From NCBI GenBank assembly GCA_019285755.1, contig CP079103.1, forward strand, positions 2,790,001 to 2,854,000: a stretch of DNA of 64,000 nucleotides. The letters run 5' to 3'. How positions within the stretch are numbered: position 1 is the first letter of the stretch; each line of letters opens with the position of its first letter. Source of the stretch: Chitinophaga sp. E66. GTDB lineage: Bacteria; Bacteroidota; Bacteroidia; Chitinophagales; Chitinophagaceae. The notes beneath the pieces were generated by a model. The model ran no database searches, was not told the origin of the DNA, and saw nothing but the letters and a program-made list of their open reading frames with translations. The position numbers were made by a program, and so were the translations under genes. Positions 21,798 through 32,454 of the stretch are shown here, piece after piece.

Positions 21798-22327
21798 TTG
21801 AAATCAATCTTGACAGACCGGCAACTGGCGATTACGATCGAAAGGCTGAGCCACCAGCTGGTGGAGAACCACCTGGATTTCAGGGACACCGTGGTGATTG
21901 GGCTCCAGCCCCGGGGCATCTTTTGTCTGACCGCATCTACGCGCACCTGCAAAAGCTGGTGCCTTCCGCCAATATCCCTTACGGCAAACTGGACATCACC
22001 TTTTACCGCGATGACTACAACAGCGCAAAAACGCTGCATGTCCCCAATGAGACCGACATCGAATTCTCTATCGATAATAAAAAAGTGATCCTGATAGACG
22101 ACGTGCTCTACACGGGCCGCACCATCCGTTCCGCTATGGACGCCATGCTCGATTTCGGCCGCCCGGCCAAGGTGGAACTGTGCGTGCTGGTAGACCGCCG
22201 CTTCAGCCGGGAGCTGCCCATACAGCCCGATTACACCGGCCGTACGATAGACGCCATCATCACTGAGCGCGTTAAAGTATTGTGGAACGAGCGCGACGGG
22301 AAAGACGAAGTTGTGCTGATTGCTTAA
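21798..22327 (+). CDS. pyrR: PyrR: pyrimidine regulator / uracil phosphoribosyltransferase (frameshifted)
   Basis: About 177 aa, type I phosphoribosyltransferase fold. The PRPP-binding loop is VILIDDVLYTGRTIRSAMDA; RDDYNSAKTLHVP and LVDRRFSRELPI are also PyrR-like. The start is TTG (21798), giving MKSILTDRQLAITIERLS. One T lost near 21925 breaks the frame at GIFLSDRIY. PyrR binds pyr mRNA in Gram-positives and also makes UMP from uracil. Here it precedes pyrB, but pyrB has its own -7 box, so classical attenuation is not evident. Confidence 0.88.
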
Positions 22328-22334
22328 AACCCAT

Positions 22335-22342
22335 TATATTTG
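22335..22342 (+). promoter_or_regulatory. -7 box (TATATTTG) of pyrB, 9 bp from the start codon
   Basis: TATATTTG in the 24-bp gap between pyrR and pyrB; the ATG at 22352 would be almost at the 5' end of the message. Confidence 0.6.
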
Positions 22343-22351
22343 CACCTTAGA

Positions 22352-23276
22352 ATGTCACTGTCTGTAAAACATCTGCTGGGTATACGTGACCTGACGCGTC
22401 AGGATATAGAACTCGTCTTTCAAACTGCTGATCAATTCAAGGAAGTATTGCAGCGCCCGATCAAGAAAGTGCCCACCTTACGGGATACCACCATCGTCAA
22501 TGTATTTTTCGAGAACTCCACCCGCACGCGGCTATCTTTTGAGCTGGCGGAAAAGCGCCTTGGCGCTGATGTGATGAACTTCTCGGCTTCCGGATCGTCC
22601 GTTTCCAAAGGCGAAACCCTCATCGATACCGTCAACAACATCCTCTCCATGAAAGTGGATATGGTCGTGATGCGGCACTCGGCCACAGGGGCGCCCCACT
22701 TCCTCGCCAAACACATCAACGTACCCATCGTCAACGCCGGAGACGGTATCAACGAGCACCCCACGCAGGCCCTGCTCGACGCGTTCTCCATCCGGGAACG
22801 ACTGGGCAGCGTGGAAGGCAAAAGATCGCCATCTGCGGCGATATCATGCACTCCCGCGTAGCCCTCTCCAACATTTACTGCCTGAAGAAACTGGGCGCCG
22901 AAGTGACCGTTGTAGGCCCCCGACGCTCATTCCCAAACATATCGGCAACGCCCTGGGCGTAAACGTTTCTTACGATATCAAAGAAACCCTCCAATGGGCA
23001 GACGTTGCCAACGTCCTGCGCATCCAGCTGGAGCGCCAGAACATGCCGCTGTTCTCCACCCTGCGCGAGTATTCCCTCGCTTACGGCGTAAACAGAAAAC
23101 TGCTGGACAGCCTGGGCAAAGAGATCGTCATCATGCACCCCGGCCCCATCAACCGCGGCGTGGAACTGAGCTCCGACGTAGCCGACTCCGGTCAGAGCAT
23201 AATCCTCGACCAGGTAGAAAACGGCGTGGCCACCCGCATGGCGGTATTATACCTCCTGGCCAAAAAGGAAAACTAA
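22352..23276 (+). CDS. pyrB: Aspartate carbamoyltransferase catalytic chain (frameshifted)
   Basis: Catalyses carbamoyl phosphate plus aspartate to carbamoyl-aspartate in pyrimidine synthesis; about 309 aa. The carbamoyl-phosphate site is [20 protein letters not shown], followed by [27 protein letters not shown] and, at the C-terminus, [19 protein letters not shown]. Breaks near 22822 and 22920 are lost bases. No regulatory chain gene (pyrI) is adjacent. Confidence 0.95.
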
Positions 23277-23300
23277 CCACTCACACGAAATATTCTTCGA

Positions 23301-23326
23301 AGCTCCCGGCGCACCGGGAGCTTTTT
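23301..23326 (+). terminator. Terminator after pyrB
   Basis: Perfect stem AGCTCCCGG / CCGGGAGCT, loop CGCA, five T. Confidence 0.9.
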
Positions 23327-23351
23327 ATTTCCCAAAAATGTAAATTAGAGC

Positions 23352-23680
23352 ATGCGTACAATCATCTTGCTGCTGATCTCCAACGTCTTCATGACTTTCG
23401 CCTGGTATGGACACCTGAAAGACACGAACGTGCCGCTATGGAAAGTAATACTGGCCAGCTGGGGCATCGCTTTTTCGAGTACTGCTTCATGGTGCCCGCT
23501 AACCGCCTCGGATACCTGGACGGCTTCAACGGCTTCCAGCTGAAGATGGTACAGGAGGTGATCACGCTGACGGTCTTCTGCATATTTGCCGTGGTCTGGC
23601 TGAAGGAGCCCCTGCGCTGGAATTACCTGATTTCCTTCTCGCTGATCCTCGGCGCCGTGTACTTCATGTTCAAAAAATAA
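23352..23680 (+). CDS. DMT-family small membrane protein (DUF486, frameshifted)
   Basis: About 110 aa with four helices: MRTIILLLISNVFMTFAWYG, then ASWGIAFFEYCFMVPANRLG, and the C-terminal LISFSLILGAVYFMFKK. This is the DUF486 family of four-helix membrane proteins related to small multidrug transporters; the function is unknown. One T lost near 23480 breaks the frame. The serine hydrolase gene follows by 14 bp. Confidence 0.8.
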
Positions 23681-23694
23681 CTCAAACCTATCCC

Positions 23695-24780
23695 ATGTTC
23701 CGCTCATTCCTGATCTCCCTGTTCCTGCTCCCCGCGCTGATGGCATCCGGCCAGCAGACGACCAACCGATGCAATCCCGGCTGGACCGGAAGGTCGATTC
23801 CTGGTACGCGCCGCCTATGCCCGCGGCGAATGCGTGGGGCTGATGATCGGCGTGATCGATGGCAACAAGACCTACACCTACGCATATGGCGAAACCGCGC
23901 TCGGCAACAACAAATTGCCCGACGAGAACACCCTCTTCCAGATCGGCTCCCTTACCAAAACCTTTACCGGCATCCTGCTGGGCGCACAGGTGAGCAGAGG
24001 CGAGATGAAGACAGACGACCTGATCTCCAAATACGTTCCGGATACCGTTACCCTGAAATGGTACGACGATAAACCCGTGACCATGCTCATGTTGACGAAC
24101 CATACTTCCGCCATCCCGCGGTTTGAGCCTGTGATGATGAAGTACCCCGGCGCCACCATGGCGCAACCTTATGCGCATTTCAAAGATGCACAGTTGTTCC
24201 ATTTCCTGAACCATTACACGCCCACGGAAGCCCCGGGCGTCAGATACGACTATTCCAACATCGCGGCCGGCCTCCTTGGCGAATTACTGGCCCGGAACGC
24301 CCATACCACCTATGCTGATTTGCTGGCTAAAGAAATTACCGGTCCCCTGAAAATGAGCGACACCCGCATTACCGGGTCACCCGAACTTCCGCGGGCATGG
24401 CGCAGGGTTATAACCGCAGCAAGAAGCCGGAGCAACCCTGGATGCTGGGAGTCCTGGCCGGCGCCGGCGGTATCACCTCAACGCTGGCCGATATGCTGCG
24501 CTATGCGCGCGCCAACATGAACCCCGGGACGGAAAACCTCGGCAATGCCATCCGGCTGAGCCAGCGGCAGACCTTCGCGGACAGCTCCGCAATAATGGGC
24601 ATGGGCTGGCATATCAGCCGCTTCCGGGGCCATACGGTGGTGCAGCATGGCGGCCAGACCGGCGGGTACAACGCCTACATCGGCGTAGATCCCGAGGCGC
24701 AGCAGGCCGTTGTGGTACTGTCGAACCTGGCGGCGGGGAACCAGATCGGCTGGCCTTTGCAGGTGGTGCTCATGCGGTAA
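23695..24780 (+). CDS. Serine hydrolase of the beta-lactamase/class C fold (frameshifted)
   Basis: About 363 aa, exported (signal peptide MFRSFLISLFLLPALMASG). Catalytic motifs are SLTK (in IGSLTKTFTG), the Tyr-x-Asn motif in RYDYSNIAAG, and HGG (in VVQHGGQTGGYNAYI) in place of KTG, as in esterase and D-aminopeptidase-like members. Breaks near 23770, 23815 and 24385. Substrate may be a peptide or ester; beta-lactam hydrolysis is not implied. Confidence 0.85.
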
Positions 24781-24834
24781 ATGATACCGCCCATATTAAT
24801 CCACCAGCGGCAACGCGTTGCAACATTTAATCCC

Positions 24835-24842
24835 TATTTTTG
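24835..24842 (+). promoter_or_regulatory. -7 box (TATTTTTG) of the PIG-L operon
   Basis: TATTTTTG, 29 bp before the ATG of the PIG-L gene. Confidence 0.5.
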
Positions 24843-24871
24843 ACGACTGACAAAAAATTGGTAACTATTTC

Positions 24872-27349
24872 ATGTTGAACATCCGAACCCTTAAGGGCCT
24901 GGCTGCTGCTTTACTGCTGGTTGTTGCCGGCGCTAAAGCGCAAACGGCCCCGGTCATGCATGCGGCCGATATCCAGCTCCAATTGCAGAAACTGAATACG
25001 CTCGGCAGCGTGCTCTACCTCGCTGCCCACCCTGACGATGAGAACACCCGCCTGCTGGGCTTCCTGGCCCGCGAAGGAAAGTACCGTACCGGCTACCTTT
25101 CCCTTACCCGCGGCGATGGCGGCCAGAACCTCATCGGCAACGAACAGGCTGAATTGCTGGGCCTCATCCGCACGCAGGAGCTGCTGGCGGCCCGCCGGAT
25201 CGACGGCGCCGAGCAGTTCTTTACCCGCGCCAACGATTTCGGCTTCTCCAAGAACCCGGAAGAGACCTTCACCATCTGGGAGCGTAAAAAGGTGCTGGGG
25301 ACGTGGTGTGGGTGATCCGCAAGTTCCGTCCGGATGTGATCATCTGCCGCTTCCCGGCAGACAGCCGCGCGGGCCACGGGCACCATACCGCCTCCGCCAT
25401 GCTGGCCGCGGAAGCCTTCAAGGCTGCGGCCGACCCCACTCAATACCCCGAGCAGCTGAAATCCGTGGAAGTATGGCAGGCTAAGCGCCTGCTGTGGAAC
25501 ACGTTCAACTTCGGCAGCAACAATACCATCTCGGAAGACCAGTTCAAGATGCAGGTAGGGGCGTACAACGCGCTCCTGGGCAAAGGGTACGGCGAGATCG
25601 CCGCCGAGAGCCGCAGCCAGCATAAGAGCCAGGGATTCGGGGTGCCTTCCGGGCGCGGCAACGCAACGGAATATTTCCAGACCATCCTCGGTGACGCACC
25701 TGCCAAAGACCTCATGGACGGCATCAATACCACCTGGGCCCGCGTTCCCGGCAGCAACGCCGTGGCGCAGCAGATCCAGGCGATCAACAAGGATTACCGG
25801 GCAGGGGATCCCTCCGCCAGCGTGCCTGCGCTGCTGGCCGTGCGCAAAAGCCTGCTGGCATTGCCCGACGGCTACTGGAAAACCCAAAAGCTGAAAGAGA
25901 CCGAACAACTGATCATCGCCTGCTCCGGCATCTGGGCGGAAGCGTTTTCATCTGCCGCAGAAGTAGTTCCAGGCGGCCCCATGAAAAGCCAGCTGCAACT
26001 CATCAACCGCAGCAACGTTCCCGTTCGCCTGGAAAAAGTAACGTATAACGGTACCGGGAACACGTCGCTGGCCAGAGACCTTGCCTTCAACGAGCTCAAT
26101 ACCATCCCGGCCGACTTTCCCATTCCCGCGGCAACGCCCACTTCGCAGCCTTACTGGCTGCAGGACGCACATCCGCTGGGCGCATATATCATCCGCGACA
26201 ATGCCATGGTAGGCTATCCGGAAAACAAGCCCTCGCTGACGGCCACGTTCTTCCTCCGCTTCGGAGACCAGACGATCACCATCCAGCGGCCCTTCATTTA
26301 CAAATTCACCGACCCTGTAAAAGGAGAGGTGTACAGCCCGCTGGTAATGGCGCCGCCCGTAGTAGCGTACCTCCAGAACCAGGTATACGTATACACCAGG
26401 CCACCGCGCAGGCCGTTCCTGTAAAGGTCCGCGCCATGCAACCGGGCGTTTCAGGAACCGTGAAGCTCCGCCTGCCGCAGGGGTTCACTGCCGATCAGCC
26501 CGCTATCGCGTTCAACCTGAAAGACAAAGGAGACGAGACGGAAGTGGTATTCCGGTGAAGCCGCTGAAAGTAAACGGGCAACAACTGACCGATACGATGA
26601 GCGTGGCGGTGGAATTCAACGGCAAGGAATACACGAATAGCATGACCGTCATCGCCTATGACCATATCCCCGCCATCACGCTGTTCCCGCCAGCGGAAGC
26701 GCGGCTGGTGACGCTCAACCTGAAGTATAACGGCCGCAACATCGGCTACATCCCCGGAGCGGGCGATAAAGTAGCGGAAAGCCTCCGGCAAGTGGGCTAC
26801 ACCGTGACGTTGCTGGGCGAAAAGAGATCATGCAGGGCGACCTCTCCGGGTACGATGCCATTATCACCGGCGTCCGCGCCTACAATACCCAGGAGCGCCT
26901 GCGCTACTGGCAGCCCCGCCTGCTGGAGTACGTGAAGAACGGCGGCACGCTGCTCATTCAATACAACACCAACGGCGGCCTGGTGACCAACCAGCTCGGG
27001 CCGTTCCCCTTCACGCTCTCGCGCGACCGGGTAACCGACGAACACGCCGCCGTGACCTTCCTCAAACCGGAAGATAAACTGATGACCTATCCCAATGCCC
27101 TGACCACCGCCGATTTTAACGGATGGGTGCAGGAACGGGGACTATACTTTACGGCAAATGCCGACGGCCAGTACATGCAGCCCTTCAGCATGAAGGACCC
27201 GGGAAAAAGACCTTTCCGGCTCCACGCTGGTGGCCCGTTACGGGAAAGGGAAGTATGTATATACCGGCCTGTCGTTCTTCCGCCAGCTGCCTGCCGGCGT
27301 GCCGGGCGCCTACCGTTTATTTGTGAACCTGATCGCTAAACAGGATTGA
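24872..27349 (+). CDS. Large exported PIG-L family deacetylase (frameshifted)
   Basis: About 827 aa with signal peptide (MLNIRTLKGLAAALLLVVAG). The LmbE/PIG-L domain has the zinc motif AAHPDDENTRLLGF, then LTRGDGGQNLIG and the second metal site GHGHHTASA. The remaining 500 residues form beta-rich domains and a C-terminal class-I-amidotransferase-like part (YDAIITGVRAYNTQERLRYW, NGGTLLIQYNT). Such long PIG-L proteins occur in Bacteroidota next to transporters and probably remove acetyl groups from amino sugars; substrate unproven. Breaks near 25300, 26405, 26555, 26820 and 27210. First gene of a four-gene operon. Confidence 0.85.
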
Positions 27350-27351
27350 TT

Positions 27352-27507
27352 ATGAGTACGAGAAATAGCCGTGTTACGCTTTCCGCCGGCCTGTGCATCG
27401 CCATCGGGCTGGCCATAGGGTTCCTGATCAAAAGAGTCCACATAGGCCTGTTGATCGGCCTCGCCCTCGGTTTACTGGGAGGCGGATTACTGTCTAAACG
27501 CAAATGA
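27352..27507 (+). CDS. 51-aa membrane protein
   Basis: An intact small frame (MSTRNSRVTLSAGLCIAIGL to GGGLLSKRK) with two hydrophobic segments rich in Gly, Leu and Ile. It starts 2 bp after the PIG-L stop and overlaps the next gene by four bases (ATGA), so it is translated within the operon. I do not recognise a family. Two-helix topology next to a symporter suggests an accessory subunit or stabiliser, by inference only. Confidence 0.75.
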   Translation: MSTRNSRVTLSAGLCIAIGLAIGFLIKRVHIGLLIGLALGLLGGGLLSKRK

Positions 27508-27635
27508 TGATGGAAGATCCACAATACGAGAAACCGCCGCTGTTTGCCCGCTGGAGCACCTGGTACCTCCTGGTGACAGGCTGGCTTATTGCGCTGATCG
27601 TTTTCTTTTATTTCTTCACTAAACACTATTCATGA
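27504..27635 (+). CDS. 43-aa membrane protein
   Basis: An intact small frame, MMMEDPQYEKPPLFARWSTW followed by one hydrophobic helix and ending FYFFTKHYS. It overlaps its upstream neighbour (ATGA) and its downstream symporter gene (ATGA). The design, short acidic N-terminus then a single helix, resembles small subunits found upstream of some sodium/solute symporters. No family is claimed. Confidence 0.75.
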   Translation: MMMEDPQYEKPPLFARWSTWYLLVTGWLIALIVFFYFFTKHYS

Positions 27636-29327
27636 GTTATGCCGACTGGGCCGTCCTCGGCCTCACCCTCGCCGTCATTATCCTGTACGGCGTCTGGAAG
27701 AGCCGCGGACAGCAGAACCTCGACAGTTACTTCCTGGGCAACCGGTCCGTGCCCTGGTACATCGTGCTCCTGTCTATCATGGGCACGCAGGCCAGCGCCA
27801 TTACCTTCCTGAGCGCTCCCGGGCAGGCGTATGCAGACGGCATGCGGTTCGTGCAATATTACTTCGGGCTGCCGCTGGCTATGATCGTGATCTGCGTGGC
27901 GTTCGTCCCCATCTATCACAAGCTGAAAGTCTACACCGCGTACGAATACCTCGAGAACCGCTTCGACCTGAAAACCCGGACGCTCACTTCGTTCCTGTTT
28001 TTGCTGCAAAGGGCCCTGTCGACCGGGATCAGTATCTACGCCCCAGCATCATCCTGTCTTCCCTGCTGGGTTGGAATATCTATTACACCAATATCTTCAT
28101 GGGCGGCCTGCTCATCATTTATACCATGTACGGCGGCACCAAGGCCGTATCGTATACGCAATCGCTCCAGCTGGGGTGATCTTCGCCGGGATGTTCCTGG
28201 CGGGGTATATGGTGGTGAAGCTCTTGCCGGCGGATATCGGGTTCTCTGATGCCCTGCACGTGTCGGGGAAGATGGGCAAGCTGAATGTGATCGTGACCGA
28301 CTTCAACCTGAAAGACCGGTATAATATCTGGAGCGGGGTGATCGGCGGGTTCTTCCTGGCCTTATCCTACTTTGGGACGGACCAAAGCCAGGTGGGCCGT
28401 TACCTCACCGCGCGCGACCTCACCGAGAGCAGGATGAGCCTGCTGATGAACGGGCTGGTGAAAGTGCCGATGCAGTTCCTCATCATGCTGATCGGGGCGC
28501 TGGTATTCGTGTTTTACCTGTATTTCCGGGCGCCGCTGAACTTCAACGAAGGCCTCGTGCGGCAGGTCCATACTTCTGAATACGCCCCGCAGATGCAGGC
28601 GCTGGAGCAACGTTACGACTCGCTCGACGATGCCCGGCAGGTGCAGGTAAAAGCCCTCGTCACTGCGCTGGACGCGAAGAACGAGCCCGCCATCCGCGAC
28701 GCGCAGGCGGAACTAAAGGCTTCTGAAACCGTGTCCGAACAGATCCGGGGAGAAGCGAAAGACCTTATTAAGACGGCCATCCCCGCGGCGGATACCAACG
28801 ACACGAATTATATCTTCCTGCATTTCGTGGTGCACAACCTGCCGAAGGGGCTCGTGGGCCTGCTGATCGCGATCATTTTCCTGGCCTCCTGGGGCAGTAT
28901 CGCCGCGGCGCTCAACTCGCTGGCCTCTACCACCATGGTCGATTTCTATAAACGGATGTATAAACCCAATGCCAGCGATCATGAATACCTGCGTGCCTCC
29001 AAGCTCTGGACGCTCGTCTGGGGCGTGTTTTCCATTGCCGTGGCGCTGTTCGCCACCAATCTCGGGAGCCTCATCGAGGCGGTGAACATCCTGGGCTCCC
29101 TGTTTTACGGGACCATCCTGGGGATTTTCGTGGTGGCATTCATGATGAAGTGGGTCAAGGGGAATGCCGTGTTTGCGGGAGCGCTGATCGCCGAAGCGCT
29201 GGTGATCCTCGTTTACTTGCTGGATATCGTTTCCTTCCTCTGGCTGAACGTTATCGGTTGCGTGCTGGTCATGTTCTTCGCCGCGCTGCTGCAACCGTTT
29301 ATGAAACTGGTCCGCAAGCCGGAATAG
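27632..29327 (+). CDS. Sodium/solute symporter, SSS family (frameshifted)
   Basis: About 566 aa, twelve or more helices. SSS marks: LDSYFLGNRSVPWYIVLLSI, GTQASAITFLSAPGQAY, TAYEYLENRFD and ALNSLASTTMVDFYKR. A hydrophilic insertion of about 70 residues, rich in Ala, Gln and Glu (28570-28800), lies between two helices in the second half. Breaks near 28040 and 28165. Coupled by overlap to the two tiny membrane proteins and, through them, to the PIG-L deacetylase; the operon may import the deacetylated product or its parent sugar. Solute unknown. Confidence 0.87.
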
Positions 29328-29349
29328 CATGCACGTCAGATAAAAACTA

Positions 29350-29385
29350 AAAAGAGGATGGCCCTGCAGGACCATCCTCTTTTTA
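29350..29385. terminator. Bidirectional terminator
   Basis: Stem AAAAGAGGATGG / CCATCCTCTTTT between the convergent symporter and DUF2911 genes; T-runs on both strands. Confidence 0.9.
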
Positions 29386-29405
29386 CGGTAACAATCGGAA
29401 ATAGC

Positions 29406-30248
29406 TTAGAGCGTAGCGGTCAGCTTTTCGTTCAGCGCTACGTAGTCGGCGTTGTTGGCGGCTTTAGCCAGTTCGGTGGATTTGGCGGAGGTCGCTTTTG
29501 CGCCTGCTTTGTCGCCGGCTTTTGCCTGCATGCGGGCTTTCTGGTAGTACATCCAGAAGGCTTTGGCGTTGGCGGGTTCTGCCAGGGCCTGGTCCATCCA
29601 TTTGATCGCCTGGTTCACATCGCGGCCAGACTCGAAGTAGTACATGGCGGCCTGGAAGTAAGGCTTCTTGTCGGATTTCATGCCTTCTTCGATGGAAGCC
29701 ATGATCTTGCTGTCGATGTCGGCAGTGATCTGCACGGGCACCATGGTACGGTCCCACAGGATCATCATGGTCATGGAGCTGGCGGCAACGTCGCCGAAGG
29801 TGATCATGAACGACTCGATGGGGAAGGGCATTTCCGTAACGTCTACATTGAAGCGCACTACGTCGTCTGCCTGGTTATAGCCATCGATACCCCAGTTTTT
29901 CAGGCCTTTGTTCACGATGATTTCCCAGCTGTTGCGGTTGGGAATGGCATAGAGCACGTATTCGCCTGCGGGAACGGGCTTACCGTTCAGCTTCACGTCT
30001 TCGCCGAACTTGATGCGGGTAGCCTGGTTGGCTCCCATGCGCCAGATCTTGCCGTAAGGCACCAGGTCGCCCATGATGGTACGGCCTTTCATGGCGGGGC
30101 GGGAGTAGGATACTTCCACGGAAGAAAGGGCGAAATCCTGTTTGATGGTCTGGGCGGGGCTGGGAGCGGGCAGCTTCACCTGCGCCTGAGCGGTCACCGA
30201 CAAAACGCCGATAGCCGCCGCGGTGAGGAACGCGGATAGTTGTTTCAT
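29406..30248 (-). CDS. Exported DUF2911 protein
   Basis: An intact 280-aa protein with signal peptide (MKQLSAFLTAAAIGVLSVTA, cleavage after QAQ). The DUF2911 domain covers about residues 30-175 (VEVSYSRPAMKGRTIMGDLV, IWRMGANQATRIKF, PAGEYVLYAIPN). The last 90 residues are helical repeats (TPR-like, KAGDKAGAKATSAKSTELAK). The family is common in Bacteroidota and has no known biochemical role. It is monocistronic. Confidence 0.88.
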   Translation of the reverse strand: MKQLSAFLTAAAIGVLSVTAQAQVKLPAPSPAQTIKQDFALSSVEVSYSRPAMKGRTIMGDLVPYGKIWRMGANQATRIKFGEDVKLNGKPVPAGEYVLYAIPNRNSWEIIVNKGLKNWGIDGYNQADDVVRFNVDVTEMPFPIESFMITFGDVAASSMTMMILWDRTMVPVQITADIDSKIMASIEEGMKSDKKPYFQAAMYYFESGRDVNQAIKWMDQALAEPANAKAFWMYYQKARMQAKAGDKAGAKATSAKSTELAKAANNADYVALNEKLTATL

Positions 30249-30292
30249 ATTGATTTTGTTGTTTTTATGATGAATTGCGTATTCCTTGTTGG

Positions 30293-30952
30293 CTATTCGA
30301 TGAGTCCGTTCCTGAAGGCATAGAGCACTAGGCCCACGGTATTTTTCACGTTGAGCTTTTCCAGCAGCTTCTGGCGGAGGCCTTCCACCGTCCGCGGGCT
30401 GAGGAAGATCTGTTCTGATATCTCCTGGGTGGTCTGTTCCCCGCAGATGAGCTTGAGCACCTCCAGTTCGCGGTCGGTCAGCTGCACTTCGTTCTTGAAA
30501 GTCGGCTTAAACTGTTGCTTGTTCTTGTGGAGGACTTTCTTGAGCAGGGCCAGGTTGACGTTCTCGTTAAAATAGAATCCTTTCTCGAAAGTAGTACAAA
30601 TCGCTTCGTAAATCTCTTCCGGTTCGCTGTTTTTGAGCAAATAGGCGTTAGCGCCATTCTCTACGAGATGGACGATAAAGTTGTCGTCTTCGTACATGGT
30701 GAGGATGATGATCTTGACCTGCGGGAACTTCTCCCTGACCTTGATGGTGGCCTGGATGCCGTCCATTTTGGGCATCTTCAGGTCCATGAGAATCACGTCG
30801 GGTTGTTGTTCCTGCATGATCTGCAGCAAATGTTCACCGTCTTCCGCTTCAAAAACGACGTTGATGTTTTCGTACGGCGTAAGGGTCTGGATAACCCCGC
30901 TCCTGAAAATCTTGTGGTCGTCTGCGATTGCGACCTTAATAGGCGGCAGCAT
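30293..30952 (-). CDS. NarL/FixJ-type response regulator
   Basis: An intact 219-aa regulator. Receiver domain: MLPPIKVAIADDHKIFRSGV, phosphoacceptor Asp in DVILMDLKMPKMDG, conserved Lys in AYLLKNSEP. C-terminal LuxR-type HTH: LTDRELEVLKLICGEQTTQE and FLSPRTVEGLRQKLLEKL. It follows the membrane kinase gene by 18 bp, so they are a two-component pair. Target genes are unknown. Confidence 0.92.
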   Translation of the reverse strand: MLPPIKVAIADDHKIFRSGVIQTLTPYENINVVFEAEDGEHLLQIMQEQQPDVILMDLKMPKMDGIQATIKVREKFPQVKIIILTMYEDDNFIVHLVENGANAYLLKNSEPEEIYEAICTTFEKGFYFNENVNLALLKKVLHKNKQQFKPTFKNEVQLTDRELEVLKLICGEQTTQEISEQIFLSPRTVEGLRQKLLEKLNVKNTVGLVLYAFRNGLIE

Positions 30953-30970
30953 ACATGATATTGGTTTTAG

Positions 30971-32431
30971 CTAAGCAACAGGCTGATAATTATCCACCCT
31001 GATCTCGGCAATAGTGCCTCGGGGTGAATTCTTTACAAAGTTGATGTTTCCGCCGATAATATTCAAACGGCTTTCGATATTTTTAAGCCCAGGTGCCCGG
31101 TCTTCTTCCGGGATTCTTCCAGGTTATCGATCAGCAGCCCGTTGCCGTCGTCTTCTACGCGGACGGTGAGGGTTTGCGGGTGCTTTGCCAGGTGATGAGC
31201 ACCTGCCGGGCTTCGGCGTGTTTGAGGATGTTGTTCATCAGTTCCTGCACAACGCGGTAAACGTTCAGGGCTTTTTCGCGGTCTACCGGGTGGGTGGAAC
31301 CGTCTGTCCGGAACTGGATGGCGATCTGCCGGTTTTTATTCATGAGGCTGGCAAACGAGTCCAGCGCGTGGCTGAGGCCCAGGTTTTCCAGCGTGGTGGG
31401 GTGGAGGCTTTGAGAGATGAAACGGAGCTGTTGGATGATACCGTCCGTAAATTCCTTTGTTTCCTTGATCTTTTCCTTTTCGCCGTTGCCGGCCAGCTGC
31501 TGGAGGTGGTTGAGGCTGAGCTTGAGGACAGACAGCTGGGCGCCTACTTCGTCGTGCAGGTCTTCCGCGATCCTTTTGCGTTCGGTTTCCTGGCCCTGGA
31601 GCACGGCCACGAGGCGTTCTTTCTGGAGCTGGAGGTCTTTGTCTTTGAGGATGAGTTTATATTGAATAACCTGCTTTTGTTGCAACACCACCATGATGAC
31701 CACGAAAATGCCGAGGCTCATCATAACGATCGTACCCGCCAAAATTAACTGCAGCGTGTTCATGATCTCGCTTGTTTGATTTTTGGAGGCCAATATAAAA
31801 ACTATTACCTGAATAATGCCGGCGATCCATCCCAGGCCCTGCGTGATCCGGAAAAGATTAATGATTTCCGGGCCGGGCTCGTCGGCCAGCAGGAAGTTGA
31901 AAGACAGGTAGAGGATGAAGTTACAGCATTGATAAACGAAAATACCGGAGTTGAACCAGAATTCGGGGATGGAGGTGATATAAATGGAGCGTTCGATAAG
32001 GAGCCGTCGCGGACGAGCTGTACAAAGAACAGGATGCCATATATGATGAGCAGGAAGGTCCGGAAGGATACGAATATGGAGCTGAAGCCGCGGGGGCCGC
32101 TGATCCAGACGAAGTCGGCGATGAATAACGCGGTGACGACCGGCACCATCCAGAGAATGATCTTGCGGGTAAGGGGTTTTTGAATGACTTTGAGGTAAAA
32201 AACGCTCAGCAGGTAATAGGAGACGAGGTACATTACCGCATGCCATGCGAGGTTATGCCGGAAGATCCGGGCGAGGGCTTCGGCGCCGATGCTGAGCACG
32301 GCCGAATAGATGGCATACAGGTAGATGAGTCGCTGGACCTTATTGAACAGCTTATAATTTAATGTGAAGGGGATCAGAAGAAGGACTTCGATCCCCATCA
32401 TGAAATAGAAAATGTAGTGATGCAGCGGCAC
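30971..32431 (-). CDS. Membrane sensor kinase, HisKA_3 type (frameshifted)
   Basis: About 487 aa. Seven hydrophobic segments fill the N-terminal half. A coiled segment (VLQQKQVIQYKLILKDKDLQ) leads to HisKA_3 with the phosphoacceptor in AEDLHDEVGAQLSVLKL, and the ATPase domain has the N-box VVQELMNNILKHAEA, DDGNG and GHLGLKNIESR. The start is GTG (32431) preceded by AAGGA at 10 bp, one of few SD-like sites here. Breaks near 31980, 31170 and 31085 are base losses. The multi-helix sensor lacks a large external loop, so it may sense within the membrane or via the small protein encoded just upstream. Confidence 0.87.
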
Positions 32432-32454
32432 GTAATAGTCTTTATCCTTAGGGA

